Below are positions 26,237 through 39,435 of a stretch of 64,000 bases of DNA, in pieces (within the stretch, counting starts at the first letter, position 1; every line of letters begins with the position of its first letter). Made by a program: the position numbers and the translations under genes. Below the pieces are notes generated by a model that saw only the letters and a program-made list of their open reading frames with translations, did no database searches and was not told the DNA's origin. Location: contig CP136064.1 of assembly GCA_032622095.1 (NCBI GenBank), positions 1,922,001-1,986,000 on the forward strand. Direction: 5' to 3'. This DNA comes from Siphonodentalium dalli. Taxonomy: Eukaryota; Mollusca; Scaphopoda; Gadilida; Siphonodentaliidae.

Positions 26237-26245
26237 CCGAATCGG
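26237..26245. other. Near-palindrome CCGA-A-TCGG with half CENP-B-like match
   Basis: CCGA and TCGG are reverse complements around one central A. Followed by G, the right half AATCGGG fits the AnnCGGG half of the CENP-B box core, but the TTCG half at the required spacing is absent (CATA there). This is therefore not a CENP-B box by the accepted core. L monomers read ATCGAG instead, and a single copy near 58289 reads ATTGGG. Confidence 0.6.
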
Positions 26246-26248
26246 GTT

Positions 26249-26263
26249 GTCATTTACAATGAC
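26249..26263. other. Short perfect inverted repeat GTCATT-TAC-AATGAC
   Basis: Six-base arms with a three-base loop, at monomer positions 88-102. It is present in most monomers. E and M monomers read AATGTC in the right arm, which breaks one pair, and they always carry this together with AAACAAAT a few bases on. D' monomers (GACCACAG) and U monomers (GACGGCAG) differ only outside the stem. A DNA or RNA hairpin is possible; a role is not shown. Confidence 0.8.
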
Positions 26264-26325
26264 TACAGAAAATAAATATCTTCATGTTGGAATGCAAATG
26301 TATGTTTAAAGGAACAGATGTATCT

Positions 26326-26368
26326 CAACTTAAAGGGACATAAATAACACAATCACCAACTTTAAGGG
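26326..26368. repeat. Direct repeat CAACTTAAAGGG / CAACTTTAAGGG inside the monomer
   Basis: Two 12-base motifs with one mismatch lie 31 bp apart at monomer positions 165-176 and 196-207. A related TTTAAAGGAAC lies just upstream at 144-154. This may be the trace of an older, shorter repeat within the 229-bp unit. In four places (near 49017, 55198, 57718 and 61612) the second motif reads CAACTTAAAGAGG, closer to the first. Confidence 0.6.
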
Positions 26369-26619
26369 GTATCTGCTATAGACTGGTTCCATGGTGGAGT
26401 ACTGTTGGATATTTTCAATTTGGCGCATGTTTTTCCATACCGCGCCATGTCAAATCTGGCCATATCCGAATCGAGTTGTCATTTACAATGACTACAGAAA
26501 ATAGATATCTTCTTGTTGGAATGCAAAAGTATGTTTAAAGGAACAGATGTAACTCAACTTAAAGGGACATAAGTAACACAGTCACCAACTTTAAGGGGTA
26601 TCTGATTTAGACTGGTTCC

Positions 26620-28906
26620 ATGGTGGAGTACGGTTGGATATTTTCAATTTGGCGCATGTTTCTCCATACCGCGCCATGTCAAATCTGGCCATATCCGAAT
26701 CGGGTTGTCATTTACAATGTCTACAGAAAACAAATATCTTCATGTTGGAATGCAAATGTATGTTTAAAGGAACAGATGTATCTCAACTTAAAGGAACATA
26801 AGTAACAGTCACCAACTTTAAGGGGTATCTGCTATAGACTGGTTCCATGGTGGAGTACTGTTGGATATTTTCAATTTGGCGCATGTTTCTCCATACCGCG
26901 CCATGTCAAATCTGGCCATATCCGAATCGGGTTGTCATTTACAATGACTGCAGAAAATATATATCTTCATGTTGGAATGCAAATGTATGTTTAAAGGAAC
27001 AGATGTATCTCAACTTAAAGGGACATAACTAACACAGTCACCAACTTTAAGGGGTATCTGCTATAGACTGGTTACATGGTGGAGTACAGTTGGATATTTT
27101 CAATTTTGCGCATGTTTCTCCATACCGCGCCATGTCAAATCTGGCCATATCCGAATCGGGTTGTCATTTACAATGACTGCAGAAAATAAATATCTTCATG
27201 TTGGAATGCAAAGGTAAGTTTAAAGGAACAGATGTATCTCAACTTAAAGGGACATAAGTAACACAGTCACCAACTTTAAGGGGTATCTGCTATAGACTGG
27301 TTACATGGTGGAGTACGGTTGGATATTTTTAATTTTGCGCATGTTTCTCCATACCGCGCCATGTCAAATCTGGCCATAACCGAATCGGGTTGTCATTTAC
27401 AATGACTACAGAAAATAAATATCTTCATGTTGGAATGCAAATGTATGTTTAAAGGAACAGATGTATCTCAACTTAAAGGGACATAAGTAACACAGTCACC
27501 AACTTTAAGGGGTGTCTGATATAGACTGGTTCCATGGTGGAGTACGGTTGGATATTTTCAATTTGTCGCATGTTTTTCCATACCGCGCCATGTCAAATCT
27601 GGCCATATCCGAATCGGGTTGTCATTTACAATGACTGCAGAAAATATATATCTTCATGGTGGAATGCAAATGTATGTTTAAAGGAACAGATGTATCTCAA
27701 CTTAAAGGGACATAAGTAACACAGTCACCAACTTTAAGGGGTGTCTGATATAGACTGGTTCCATGGTGGAGTACGGTTGGATATTTTCTATTTGGCGCAT
27801 GTTTCTCCATACCGCGCCATGTCAAATCTGGCCATATCCGAATCGGGTTGTCATTTACAATGACTACAGAAAATAAATATCTTCATGTTGGAATGCAAAT
27901 GTATGTTTAAAGGAACAGATGTATCTCAACTTAAAGGGACATAAATAACACAATCACCAACTTTAAGGGGTATCTGCTATAGACTGGTTCCATGGTGGAG
28001 TACTGTTGGATATTTTCAATTTGGCGCATGTTTTTCCATACCGCGCCATGTCAAATCTGGCCATATCCGAATCGGGTTGTCATTTACAATGACTACAGAA
28101 AATAGATATCTTCTTGTTGGAATGCAAATGTATGTTTAAAGGAACAGATGTATCTCAACTTAAAGGGACATAAGTAACACAGTCACCAACTTTAAGGGGT
28201 ATCTGATTTAGACTGGTTCCATGGTGGAGTACGGTTGGATATTTTCAATTTGGCGCATGTTTCTCCATACCGCGCCATGTCAAATCTGGCCATATCCGAA
28301 TCGGGTTGTCATTTACAATGTCTACAGAAAACAAATATCTTCATGTTGGAATGCAAATGTATGTTTAAAGGAACAGATGTATCTCAACTTAAAGGGACAT
28401 AAGTAACACAGTCACCAACTTTAAGGGGTATCTGCTATAGACTGGTTCCATGGTGGAGTACGGTTGGATATTTTCAATTTGGCGCATGTTTCTCCATACC
28501 GCGCCATGTCAAATCTGGCCATATCCGAATCGGGTTGTCATTTACAATGACTACAGAAAATAAATATCTTCATGTTGGAATGCAAATGTATGTTTAAAGG
28601 AACAGATGTATCTCAACTTAAAGGGACATAAATAACACAATCACCAACTTTAAGGGGTATCTGCTATAGACTGGTTCCATGGTGGAGTACTGTTGGATAT
28701 TTTCAATTTGGCGCTTGTTTTTCCATACCGCGCCATGTCAAATCTGGCCATATCCGAATCGGGTTGTCATTTACAATGACTACAGAAAATAGATATCTTC
28801 TTGTTGGAATGCAATAGTATGTTTAAAGGAACAGATGTAACTCAACTTAAAGGGATTAAGTAACACATTCACCAACTTTAAGGGGTATCTGATTTAGACT
28901 GGTTCC
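26620..28906. repeat. 10-monomer HOR unit, second copy, ending G instead of L
   Basis: Order M N O P A B D' E K G. The tenth monomer, at 28679, is the 228-bp G where copy 1 has L. As L and G are sister types, this is where the order passes back to the G E A B C D E F G path. A at 27534 has a private base change. Confidence 0.9.
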
Positions 28907-29135
28907 ATGGTGGAGTACGGTTGGATATTTTCAATTTGGCGCATGTTTCTCCATACCGCGCCATGTCAAATCTGGCCATATCCGAATCGGGTTGTCATTT
29001 ACAATGTCTACAGAAAACAAATATCTTCATGTTGGAATGCAAATGTATGTTTAAAGGAACAGATGTATCTCAACTTAAAGGGACATAAGTAACACAGTCA
29101 CCAACTTTAATGGGTGTCTGATATAGACTGGTTCC
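28907..29135. repeat. E monomer joining the 10-mer to the 19-mer block
   Basis: An ordinary E monomer that follows the G at 28679. It ends with a private AACTTTAATGGG near 29104, so a recent point change is visible at the join. Confidence 0.8.
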
Positions 29136-32100
29136 ATGGTGGAGTACGGTTGGATATTTTCAATTTGGCGCATGTTTTTCCATACCGCGCCATGTCAAAT
29201 CTGGCCATATCCGAATCGGGTTGTCATTTACAATGACTGCAGAAAATATATATCTTCATGGTGGAATGCAAATGTATGTTTAAAGGAACAGATGTATCTC
29301 AACTTAAAGGGACATAAGTAACACAGTCACCAACTTTAAGGGGTGTCTGATATAGACTGGTTCCATGGTGGAGTACGGTTGGATATTTTCTATTTGGCGC
29401 ATGTTTCTCCATACCGCGCCATGTCAAATCTGGCCATATCCGAATCGGGTTGTCATTTACAATGACTACAGAAAATAAATATCTTCATGTTGGAATGCAA
29501 ATGTATGTTTAAAGGAACAGATGTATCTCAACTTAAAGGGACATAAGTAACACAGTCACCAACTTTAAGGGGTGTCTGCTATAGACTGGTTCCAAGGTGG
29601 AGTACGGTTGGATATTTTCAATTTGGCGCATGTTTCCCCATACCGCGCCATGTCAAATCTGGCCATATCCGAATCGGGTTGTCATTTACAATGACTACAG
29701 AAAATAAATATCTTCATGTTGGAATGCAAATGTATGTTTAAAGGAACAGATGTATCTCAACTTAAAGGGACATAAATAACACAATCACCAACTTTAAGGG
29801 GTATCTGCTATAGACTGGTTCCATGGTGGAGTACGGTTGGATATTTTCAATTTGGCGCATGTTTTTCCATACCGCGCCATGTCAAATCTGGCCATATCCG
29901 AATCGGGTTGTCATTTACAATGACTACAGAAAATAGATATCTTCTTGTTGGAATGCAAATGTATGTTTAAAGGAACAGATGTATCTCAACTTAAAGGGAC
30001 ATAAGTAACACAGTCACCAACTTTAAGGGGTATCTGATTTAGACTGGTTCCATGGTGGAGTACGGTTGGATATTTTCAATTTGGCGCATGTTTCTCCATA
30101 CCGCGCCATGTCAAATCTGGCCATATCCGAATCGGGTTGTCATTTACAATGTCTACAGAAAACAAATATCTTCATGTTGGAATGCAAATGTATGTTTAAA
30201 GGAACAGATGTATCTCAACTTAAAGGGACATAAGTAACACAGTCACCAACTTTAAGGGGTATCTGCTATAGACTGGTTCCATAGTGGAGTACGGTTGGAT
30301 ATTTTCAATTTGGCGCATGTTTCTCCATACCGCGCCATGTCAAATCTGGCCATATCCGAATCGGGTTGTCATTTACAATGACTACAGAAAATAAATATCT
30401 TCATGTTGGAATGCAAATGTATGTTTAAAGGAACAGATGTATCTCAACTTAAAGGGACATAAATAACACAATCACCAACTTTAAGGGGTATCTGCTATAG
30501 ACTGGTTCCATGGTGGAGTACTGTTGGATATTTTCAATTTGGCGCTTGTTTTTCCATACCGCGCCATGTCAAATCTGGCCATATCCGAATCGGGTTGTCA
30601 TTTACAATGACTACAGAAAATAGATATCTTCTTGTTGGAATGCAATAGTATGTTTAAAGGAACAGATGTAACTCAACTTAAAGGGATTAAGTAACACATT
30701 CACCAACTTTAAGGGGTATCTGATTTAGACTGGTTCCATGGTGGAGTACGGTTGGATATTTTCAATTTGGCGCATGTTTTTCCATACCGCGCCATGTCAA
30801 ATCTGGCCATATCCGAATCGGGTTGTCATTTACAATGTCTACAGAAAACAAATATCTTCATGTTGGAATGCAAATGTATGTTTAAAGGAACAGATGTATC
30901 TCAACTTAAAGGGACATAAGTAACACAGTCACCAACTTTAAGGGGTATCTGCTATAGACTGGTTCCATGGTGGAGTACGGTTGGATATTTTCAATTTGGC
31001 GCATGCTTCTCCATACCGCGCCATGTCAAATCTGGCCATATCCGAATCGGGTTGTCATTTACAATGACTGCAGAAAATATATATCTTCATGTTGGAATGC
31101 AAATGTATGTTTAAATGAACAGATGTATCTCAACTTAAAGGGACATAACTAACACAGTCACCAACTTTAAGGGGTATCTGCTATAGACTGGTTACATGGT
31201 GGAGTACGGTTGGATATTTTCAATTTTGCGCATGTTTCTCCATACCGCGCCATGTCAAATCTGGCCATATCCGAATCGGGTTGTCATTTACAATGACTGC
31301 AGAAAATAAATATCTTCATGTTGGAATGCAAAGGTATGTTTAAAGGAACAGATGTATCTCAACTTAAAGGGACATAAGTAACACAGTCACCAACTTTAAG
31401 GGGTGTCTGATATAGACTGGTTCCATGGTGGAGTACGGTTGGATATTTTCAATTTGGCGCATGTTTCTCCATACCGCGCCATGTCAATTCTGGCCATATC
31501 CGAATCGGGTTGTCATTTACAATGACTACAGAAAATAAATATCTTCATGTTGGAATGCAAATGTATGTTTAAAGGAACAGATGTATCTCAACTTAAAGGG
31601 ACATAAGTAACACAGTCACCAACTTTAAGGGGTATCTGCTATAGACTGGTTCCATGGTGGAGTACGGTTGGATATTTTCAATTTGGCGCATGTTTCTCCA
31701 TACCGCGCCATGTCAAATCTGGCCATATCCGAATCGGGTTGTCATTTACAATGACTGCAGAAAATAAATATCTTCATGTTGGAATGCAAATGTATGTTTA
31801 AAGGAACAGATGTATCTCAACTTAAAGGGACATAAGTAACACAGTCACCAACTTTAAGGGGTGTCTGATATAGACTGGTTCCATGGTGGAGTACGGTTGG
31901 ATATTTTCAATTTGGCGCATGTTTCTCCATACCGCACCATGTCAATTCTGGCCATATCCGAATCGGGTTGTCATTTACAATGACTACAGAAAATAAATAT
32001 CTTCATGTTGGAATGCAAATGTACGTTTAAAGGAACAGATGTATCTCAACTTAAAGGGACATAAGTAACACAGTCACCAACTTTAAGGGGTGTCTGCTAT

Positions 32101-33483
32101 AGACTGGTTCCATGGTGGAGTACGGTTGGATATTTTCAATTTGGCGCATGTTTCTCCATACCGCGCCATGTCAAATCTGGCCATATCCGAATCGGGTTGT
32201 CATTTACAATGACTGCAGAAAATAAATATCTTCATGTTGGAATGCAAATGTATGTTTAAAGGAACAGATGTATCTCAACTTAAAGGGACATAAATAACAC
32301 AATCACCAACTTTAAGGGGTATCTGCTATAGACTGGTTCCATGGTGGAGTACTGTTGGATATTTTCAATTTGGCGCATGTTTTTCCATACCGCGCCATGT
32401 CAAATCTGGCCATATCCGAATCGAGTTGTCATTTACAATGACTACAGAAAATAGATATCTTCTTGTTGGAATGCAAAAGTATGTTTAAAGGAACAGATGT
32501 AACTCAACTTAAAGGGACATAAGTAACACAGTCACCAACTTTAAGGGGTATCTGATTTAGACTGGTTCCATGGTGGAGTACGGTTGGATATTTTCAATTT
32601 GGCGCATGTTTCTCCATACCGCGCCATGTCAAATCTGGCCATATCCGAATCGGGTTGTCATTTACAATGTCTACAGAAAACAAATATCTTCATGTTGGAA
32701 TGCAAATGTATGTTTAAAGGAACAGATGTATCTCAACTTAAAGGAACATAAGTAACAGTCACCAACTTTAAGGGGTATCTGCTATAGACTGGTTCCATGG
32801 TGGAGTACGGTTGGATATTTTCAATTTGGCGCATGTTTCTCCATACCGCGCCATGTCAAATCTGGCCATATCCGAATCGGGTTGTCATTTACAATGACTG
32901 CAGAAAATATATATCTTCATGTTGGAATGCAAATGTATGTTTAAAGGAACAGATGTATCTCAACTTAAAGGGACATAACTAACACAGTCACCAACTTTAA
33001 GGGGTATCTGCTATAGACTGGTTACATGGTGGAGTACAGTTGGATATTTTCAATTTTGCGCATGTTTCTCCATACCGCGCCATGTCAAATCTGGCCATAT
33101 CCGAATCGGGTTGTCATTTACAATGACTGCAGAAAATAAATATCTTCATGTTGGAATGCAAAGGTAAGTTTAAAGGAACAGATGTATCTCAACTTAAAGG
33201 GACATAAGTAACACAGTCACCAACTTTAAGGGGTATCTGCTATAGACTGGTTACATGGTGGAGTACGGTTGGATATTTTTAATTTTGCGCATGTTTCTCC
33301 ATACCGCGCCATGTCAAATCTGGCCATAACCGAATCGGGTTGTCATTTACAATGACTACAGAAAATAAATATCTTCATGTTGGAATGCAAATGTATGTTT
33401 AAAGGAACAGATGTATCTCAACTTAAAGGGACATAAGTAACACAGTCACCAACTTTAAGGGGTGTCTGATATAGACTGGTTCC
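29136..33483. repeat. 19-monomer HOR unit, A B C D E F G E H I J Q J' K L M N' O P (4348 bp)
   Basis: Length is 19 times 229 minus 3. It matches the next block at shift 4348 bp. Compared with the 21-mer, the E A B G section is gone, and a pair Q J' is inserted between J and K. N' replaces N (TACGGTTGG, not TACTGTTGG). Confidence 0.9.
31654..31882. repeat. Monomer type Q
   Basis: Consensus-like with GACTGCAG and AAATAAAT. Copies start at 36002, 38520, 40579, 43327, 45844, 54545, 58208, 59353, 62101 and 63246. The 40579 and 45844 copies read GGAATACAAATG, the 36002 copy GGTGAAGTACGG, and the 58208 copy GAATTGGG. Q appears only from 31654 onward, so it marks the younger or differently derived right half. 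Confidence 0.82.
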
Positions 33484-36400
33484 ATGGTGGAGTACGGTTG
33501 GATATTTTCAATTTGGCGCATGTTTTTCCATACCGCGCCATGTCAAATCTGGCCATATCCGAATCGGGTTGTCATTTACAATGACTGCAGAAAATATATA
33601 TCTTCATGGTGGAATGCAAATGTATGTTTAAAGGAACAGATGTATCTCAACTTAAAGGGACATAAGTAACACAGTCACCAACTTTAAGGGGTGTCTGATA
33701 TAGACTGGTTCCATGGTGGAGTACGGTTGGATATTTTCTATTTGGCGCATGTTTCTCCATACCGCGCCATGTCAAATCTGGCCATATCCGAATCGGGTTG
33801 TCATTTACAATGACTACAGAAAATAAATATCTTCATGTTGGAATGCAAATGTATGTTTAAAGGAACAGATGTATCTCAACTTAAAGGGACATAAGTAACA
33901 CAGTCACCAACTTTAAGGGGTGTCTGCTATAGACTGGTTCCAAGGTGGAGTACGGTTGGATATTTTCAATTTGGCGCATGTTTCCCCATACCGCGCCATG
34001 TCAAATCTGGCCATATCCGAATCGGGTTGTCATTTACAATGACTGCAGAAAATATATATCTTCATGTTGGAATGCAAATGTATGTTTAAAGGAACAGATG
34101 TATCTCAACTTAAAGGGACATAAATAACACAATCACCAACTTTAAGGGATATCTGCTATAGACTGGTTCCATGGTGGAGTACGGTTGGATATTTTCAATT
34201 TGGCGCATGTTTTTCCATACCGCGCCATGTCAAATCTGGCCATATCCGAATCGGGTTGTCATTTACAATGACTACAGAAAATAGATATCTTCTTGTTGGA
34301 ATGCAAATGTATGTTTAAAGGAACAGATGTATCTCAACTTAAAGGGACATAAGTAACACAGTCACCAACTTTAAGGGGTATCTGATTTAGACTGGTTCCA
34401 TGGTGGAGTACGGTTGGATATTTTCAATTTGGCGCATGTTTCTCCATACCGCGCCATGTCAAATCTGGCCATATCCGAATCGGGTTGTCATTTACAATGT
34501 CTACAGAAAACAAATATCTTCATGTTGGAATGCAAATGTATGTTTAAAGGAACAGATGTATCTCAACTTAAAGGGACATAAGTAACACAGTCACCAACTT
34601 TAAGGGGTATCTGCTATAGACTGGTTCCATAGTGGAGTACGGTTGGATATTTTCAATTTGGCGCATGTTTCTCCATACCGCGCCATGTCAAATCTGGCCA
34701 TATCCGAATCGGGTTGTCATTTACAATGACTACAGAAAATAAATATCTTCATGTTGGAATGCAAATGTATGTTTAAAGGAACAGATGTATCTCAACTTAA
34801 AGGGACATAAATAACACAATCACCAACTTTAAGGGGTATCTGCTATAGACTGGTTCCATGGTGGAGTACTGATGGATATTTTCAATTTGGCGCTTGTTTT
34901 TCCATACCGCGCCATGTCAAATCTGGCCATATCCGAATCGGGTTGTCATTTACAATGACTACAGAAAATAGATATCTTCTTGTTGGAATGCAATAGTATG
35001 TTTAAAGGAACAGATGTAACTCAACTTAAAGGGATTAAGTAACACATTCACCAACTTTAAGGGGTATCTGATTTAGACTGGTTCCATGGTGGAGTACGGT
35101 TGGATATTTTCAATTTGGCGCATGTTTCTCCATACCGCGCCATGTCAAATCTGGCCATATCCGAATCGGGTTGTCATTTACAATGTCTACAGAAAACAAA
35201 TATCTTCATGTTGGAATGCAAATGTATGTTTAAAGGAACAGATGTATCTCAACTTAAAGGGACATAAGTAACACAGTCACCAACTTTAAGAGGTATCTGC
35301 TATAGACTGGTTCCATGGTGGAGTACGGTTGGATATTTTCAATTTGGCGCATGCTTCTCCATACCGCGCCATGTCAAATCTGGCCATATCCGAATCGGGT
35401 TGTCATTTACAATGACTGCAGAAAATATATATCTTCATGTTGGAATGCAAATGTATGTTTAAATGAACAGATGTATCTCAACTTAAAGGGACATAACTAA
35501 CACAGTCACCAACTTTAAGGGGTATCTGCTATAGACTGGTTACATGGTGGAGTACGGTTGGATATTTTCAATTTTGCGCATGTTTCTCCATACCGCGCCA
35601 TGTCAAATCTGGCCATATCCGAATCGGGTTGTCATTTACAATGACTGCAGAAAATAAATATCTTCATGTTGGAATGCAAAGGTATGTTTAAAGGAACAGA
35701 TGTATCTCAACTTAAAGGGACATAAGTAACACAGTCACCAACTTTAAGGGGTGTCTGATATAGACTGGTTCCATGGTGGAGTACGGTTGGATATTTTCAA
35801 TTTGGCGCATGTTTCTCCATACCGCGCCATGTCAATTCTGGCCATATCCGAATCGGGTTGTCATTTACAATGACTACAGAAAATAAATATCTTCATGTTG
35901 GAATGCAAATGTATGTTTAAAGGAACAGATGTATCTCAACTTAAAGGGACATAAGTAACACAGTCACCAACTTTAAGGGGTATCTGCTATAGACTGGTTC
36001 CATGGTGAAGTACGGTTGGATATTTTCAATTTGGCGCATGTTTCTCCATACCGCGCCATGTCAAATCTGGCCATATCCGAATCGGGTTGTCATTTACAAT
36101 GACTGCAGAAAATAAATATCTTCATGTTGGAATGCAAATGTATGTTTAAAGGAACAGATGTATCTCAACTTAAAGGGACATAAGTAACACAGTCACCAAC
36201 TTTAAGGGGTGTCTGATATAGACTGGTTCCATGGTGGAGTACAGTTGGATATTTTCAATTTGGCGCATGTTTCTCCATACCGCGCCATGTCAATTCTGGC
36301 CATATCCGAATCGGGTTGTCATTTACAATGACTACAGAAAATAAATATCTTCATGTTGGAATGCAAATGTACGTTTAAAGGAACAGATGTATCTCAACTT

Positions 36401-37146
36401 AAAGGGACATAAGTAACACAGTCACCAACTTTAAGGGGTGTCTGCTATAGACTGGTTCCATGGTGGAGTACGGTTGGATATTTTCAATTTGGCGCATGTT
36501 TCTCCATACCGCGCCATGTCAAATCTGGCCATATCCGAATCGGGTTGTCATTTACAATGACTACAGAAAATAAATATCTTCATGTTGGAATGCAAATGTA
36601 TGTTTAAAGGAACAGATGTATCTCAACTTAAAGGGACATAAATAACACAATCACCAACTTTAAGGGGTATCTGCTATAGACTGGTTCCATGGTGGAGTAC
36701 TGTTGGATATTTTCAATTTGGCGCATGTTTTTCCATACCGCGCCATGTCAAATCTGGCCATATCCGAATCGAGTTGTCATTTACAATGACTACAGAAAAT
36801 AGATATCTTCTTGTTGGAATGCAAAAGTATGTTTAAAGGAACAGATGTAACTCAACTTAAAGGGACATAAGTAACACAGTCACCAACTTTAAGGGGTATC
36901 TGATTTAGACTGGTTCCATGGTGGAGTACGGTTGGATATTTTCAATTTGGCGCATGTTTCTCCATACCGCGCCATGTCAAATCTGGCCATATCCGAATCG
37001 GGTTGTCATTTACAATGTCTACAGAAAACAAATATCTTCATGTTGGAATGCAAATGTATGTTTAAAGGAACAGATGTATCTCAACTTAAAGGGACATAAG
37101 TAACACAGTCACCAACTTTAAGGGGTATCTGCTATAGACTGGTTCC
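33484..37146. repeat. 19-mer unit, second copy, 15 monomers then an E
   Basis: Order A B C D E F G E H I J Q J' K L then E at 36918. In the M place the E lacks both AAAGGAAC and the two-base loss. After this E the order jumps back to F (37147). The single-copy changes near 34149 (AAGGGATATC), 34871 (CTGATGG) and 35291 (AAGAGGTATC) set this copy apart. Confidence 0.88.
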
Positions 37147-39435
37147 ATAGTGGAGTACGGTTGGATATTTTCAATTTGGCGCATGTTTCTCCATACCGCG
37201 CCATGTCAAATCTGGCCATATCCGAATCGGGTTGTCATTTACAATGACTACAGAAAATAAATATCTTCATGTTGGAATGCAAATGTATGTTTAAAGGAAC
37301 AGATGTATCTCAACTTAAAGGGACATAAATAACACAATCACCAACTTTAAGGGGTATCTGCTATAGACTGGTTCCATGGTGGAGTACTGTTGGATATTTT
37401 CAATTTGGCGCTTGTTTTTCCATACCGCGCCATGTCAAATCTGGCCATATCCGAATCGGGTTGTCATTTACAATGACTACAGAAAATAGATATCTTCTTG
37501 TTGGAATGCAATAGTATGTTTAAAGGAACAGATGTAACTCAACTTAAAGGGATTAAGTAACACATTCACCAACTTTAAGGGGTATCTGATTTAGACTGGT
37601 TCCATGGTGGAGTACGGTTGGATATTTTCAATTTGGCGCATGTTTCTCCATACCGCGCCATGTCAAATCTGGCCATATCCGAATCGGGTTGTCATTTACA
37701 ATGTCTACAGAAAACAAATATCTTCATGTTGGAATGCAAATGTATGTTTAAAGGAACAGATGTATCTCAACTTAAAGGGACATAAGTAACACAGTCACCA
37801 ACTTTAAGGGGTATCTGCTATAGACTGGTTCCATGGTGGAGTACGGTTGGATATTTTCAATTTGGCGCATGCTTCTCCATACCGCGCCATGTCAAATCTG
37901 GCCATATCCGAATCGGGTTGTCATTTACAATGACTGCAGAAAATATATATCTTCATGTTGGAATGCAAATGTATGTTTAAATGAACAGATGTATCTCAAC
38001 TTAAAGGGACATAACTAACACAGTCACCAACTTTAAGGGGTATCTGCTATAGACTGGTTACATGGTGGAGTACGGTTGGATATTTTCAATTTTGCGCATG
38101 TTTCTCCATACCGCGCCATGTCAAATCTGGCCATATCCGAATCGGGTTGTCATTTACAATGACTGCAGAAAATAAATATCTTCATGTTGGAATGCAAAGG
38201 TATGTTTAAAGGAACAGATGTATCTCAACTTAAAGGGACATAAGTAACACAGTCACCAACTTTAAGGGGTGTCTGATATAGACTGGTTCCATGGTGGAGT
38301 ACGGTTGGATATTTTCAATTTGGCGCATGTTTCTCCATACCGCGCCATGTCAATTCTGGCCATATCCGAATCGGGTTGTCATTTACAATGACTACAGAAA
38401 ATAAATATCTTCATGTTGGAATGCAAATGTATGTTTAAAGGAACAGATGTATCTCAACTTAAAGGGACATAAGTAACACAGTCACCAACTTTAAGGGGTA
38501 TCTGCTATAGACTGGTTCCATGGTGGAGTACGGTTGGATATTTTCAATTTGGCGCATGTTTCTCCATACCGCGCCATGTCAAATCTGGCCATATCCGAAT
38601 CGGGTTGTCATTTACAATGACTGCAGAAAATAAATATCTTCATGTTGGAATGCAAATGTATGTTTAAAGGAACAGATGTATCTCAACTTAAAGGGACATA
38701 AGTAACACAGTCACCAACTTTAAGGGGTGTCTGATATAGACTGGTTCCATGGTGGAGTACGGTTGGATATTTTCAATTTGGCGCATGCTTCTCCATACCG
38801 CGCCATGTCAATTCTGGCCATATCCGAATCGGGTTGTCATTTACAATGACTACAGAAAATAAATATCTTCATGTTGGAATGCAAATGTACGTTTAAAGGA
38901 ACAGATGTATCTCAACTTAAAGGGACATAAGTAACACAGTCACCAACTTTAAGGGGTGTCTGCTATAGACTGGTTCCACGGTGGAGTACGGTTGGATATT
39001 TTCAATTTGGCGCATGTTTCTCCATACCGCGCCATGTCAAATCTGGCCATATCCGAATCGGGTTGTCATTTACAATGACTACAGAAAATAAATATCTTCA
39101 TGTTGGAATGCAAATGTATGTTTAAAGGAACAGATGTATCTCAACTTAAAGGGACATAAATAACACAATCACCAACTTTAAGGGGTATCTGCTATAGACT
39201 GGTTCCATGGTGGAGTACTGTTGGATATTTTCAATTTGGCGCATGTTTTTCCATACCGCGCCATGTCAAATCTGGCCATATCCGAATCGAGTTGTCATTT
39301 ACAATGACTACAGAAAATAGATATCTTCTTGTTGGAATGCAAAAGTATGTTTAAAGGAACAGATGTAACTCAACTTAAAGGGACATAAGTAACACAGTCA
39401 CCAACTTTAAGGGGTATCTGATTTAGACTGGTTCC
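37147..39435. repeat. F G E H I J Q J' K L, second pass of an 11-mer
   Basis: These ten monomers plus the M at 39436 repeat 34629-37146 (F G E H I J Q J' K L E) at a shift of 2518 bp. The block holds the last F and the last G monomers of the window, at 37147 and 37376. Confidence 0.88.

Larger units (their letters stand above)
26162..26390. repeat. Representative monomer (K type), near consensus
   Basis: This 229-bp copy carries the majority base at most variable sites and serves as a reference. By count it has 90 G or C (39%). It contains six CpG sites: one in TACGG, one in GGCGC, two in CCGCGCC, one in TCCGA and one in ATCGG. Motifs in order, in monomer coordinates: TGGCGC/GCGCCA inverted repeat at 31-57, CCGAATCGG at 76-84, hairpin GTCATT-TAC-AATGAC at 88-102, TTTAAAGG at 144-151, and CAACTT(A/T)AAGGG at 165-176 and 196-207. 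The variable sites that define types lie between and inside these motifs. Confidence 0.95.
24332..26619. repeat. 10-monomer HOR unit, M N O P A B D' E K L (2288 bp)
   Basis: First copy of a unit whose second copy starts at 26620. Relative to the 21-mer, G after B is replaced by D' (TACTGTTGG, AAAATAGAT, ordinary GCAAATGTATG), and K L follows E. The two-base loss of M is included. Confidence 0.9.

Noticed and set aside
26162-26390. Promoter signals (TATA-like TATATAT with downstream ATG)
   Set aside because: The AAATATATAT is a variant of AAATAAATAT in a subset of types. Nothing else indicates a start of transcription, and base composition makes such matches common.
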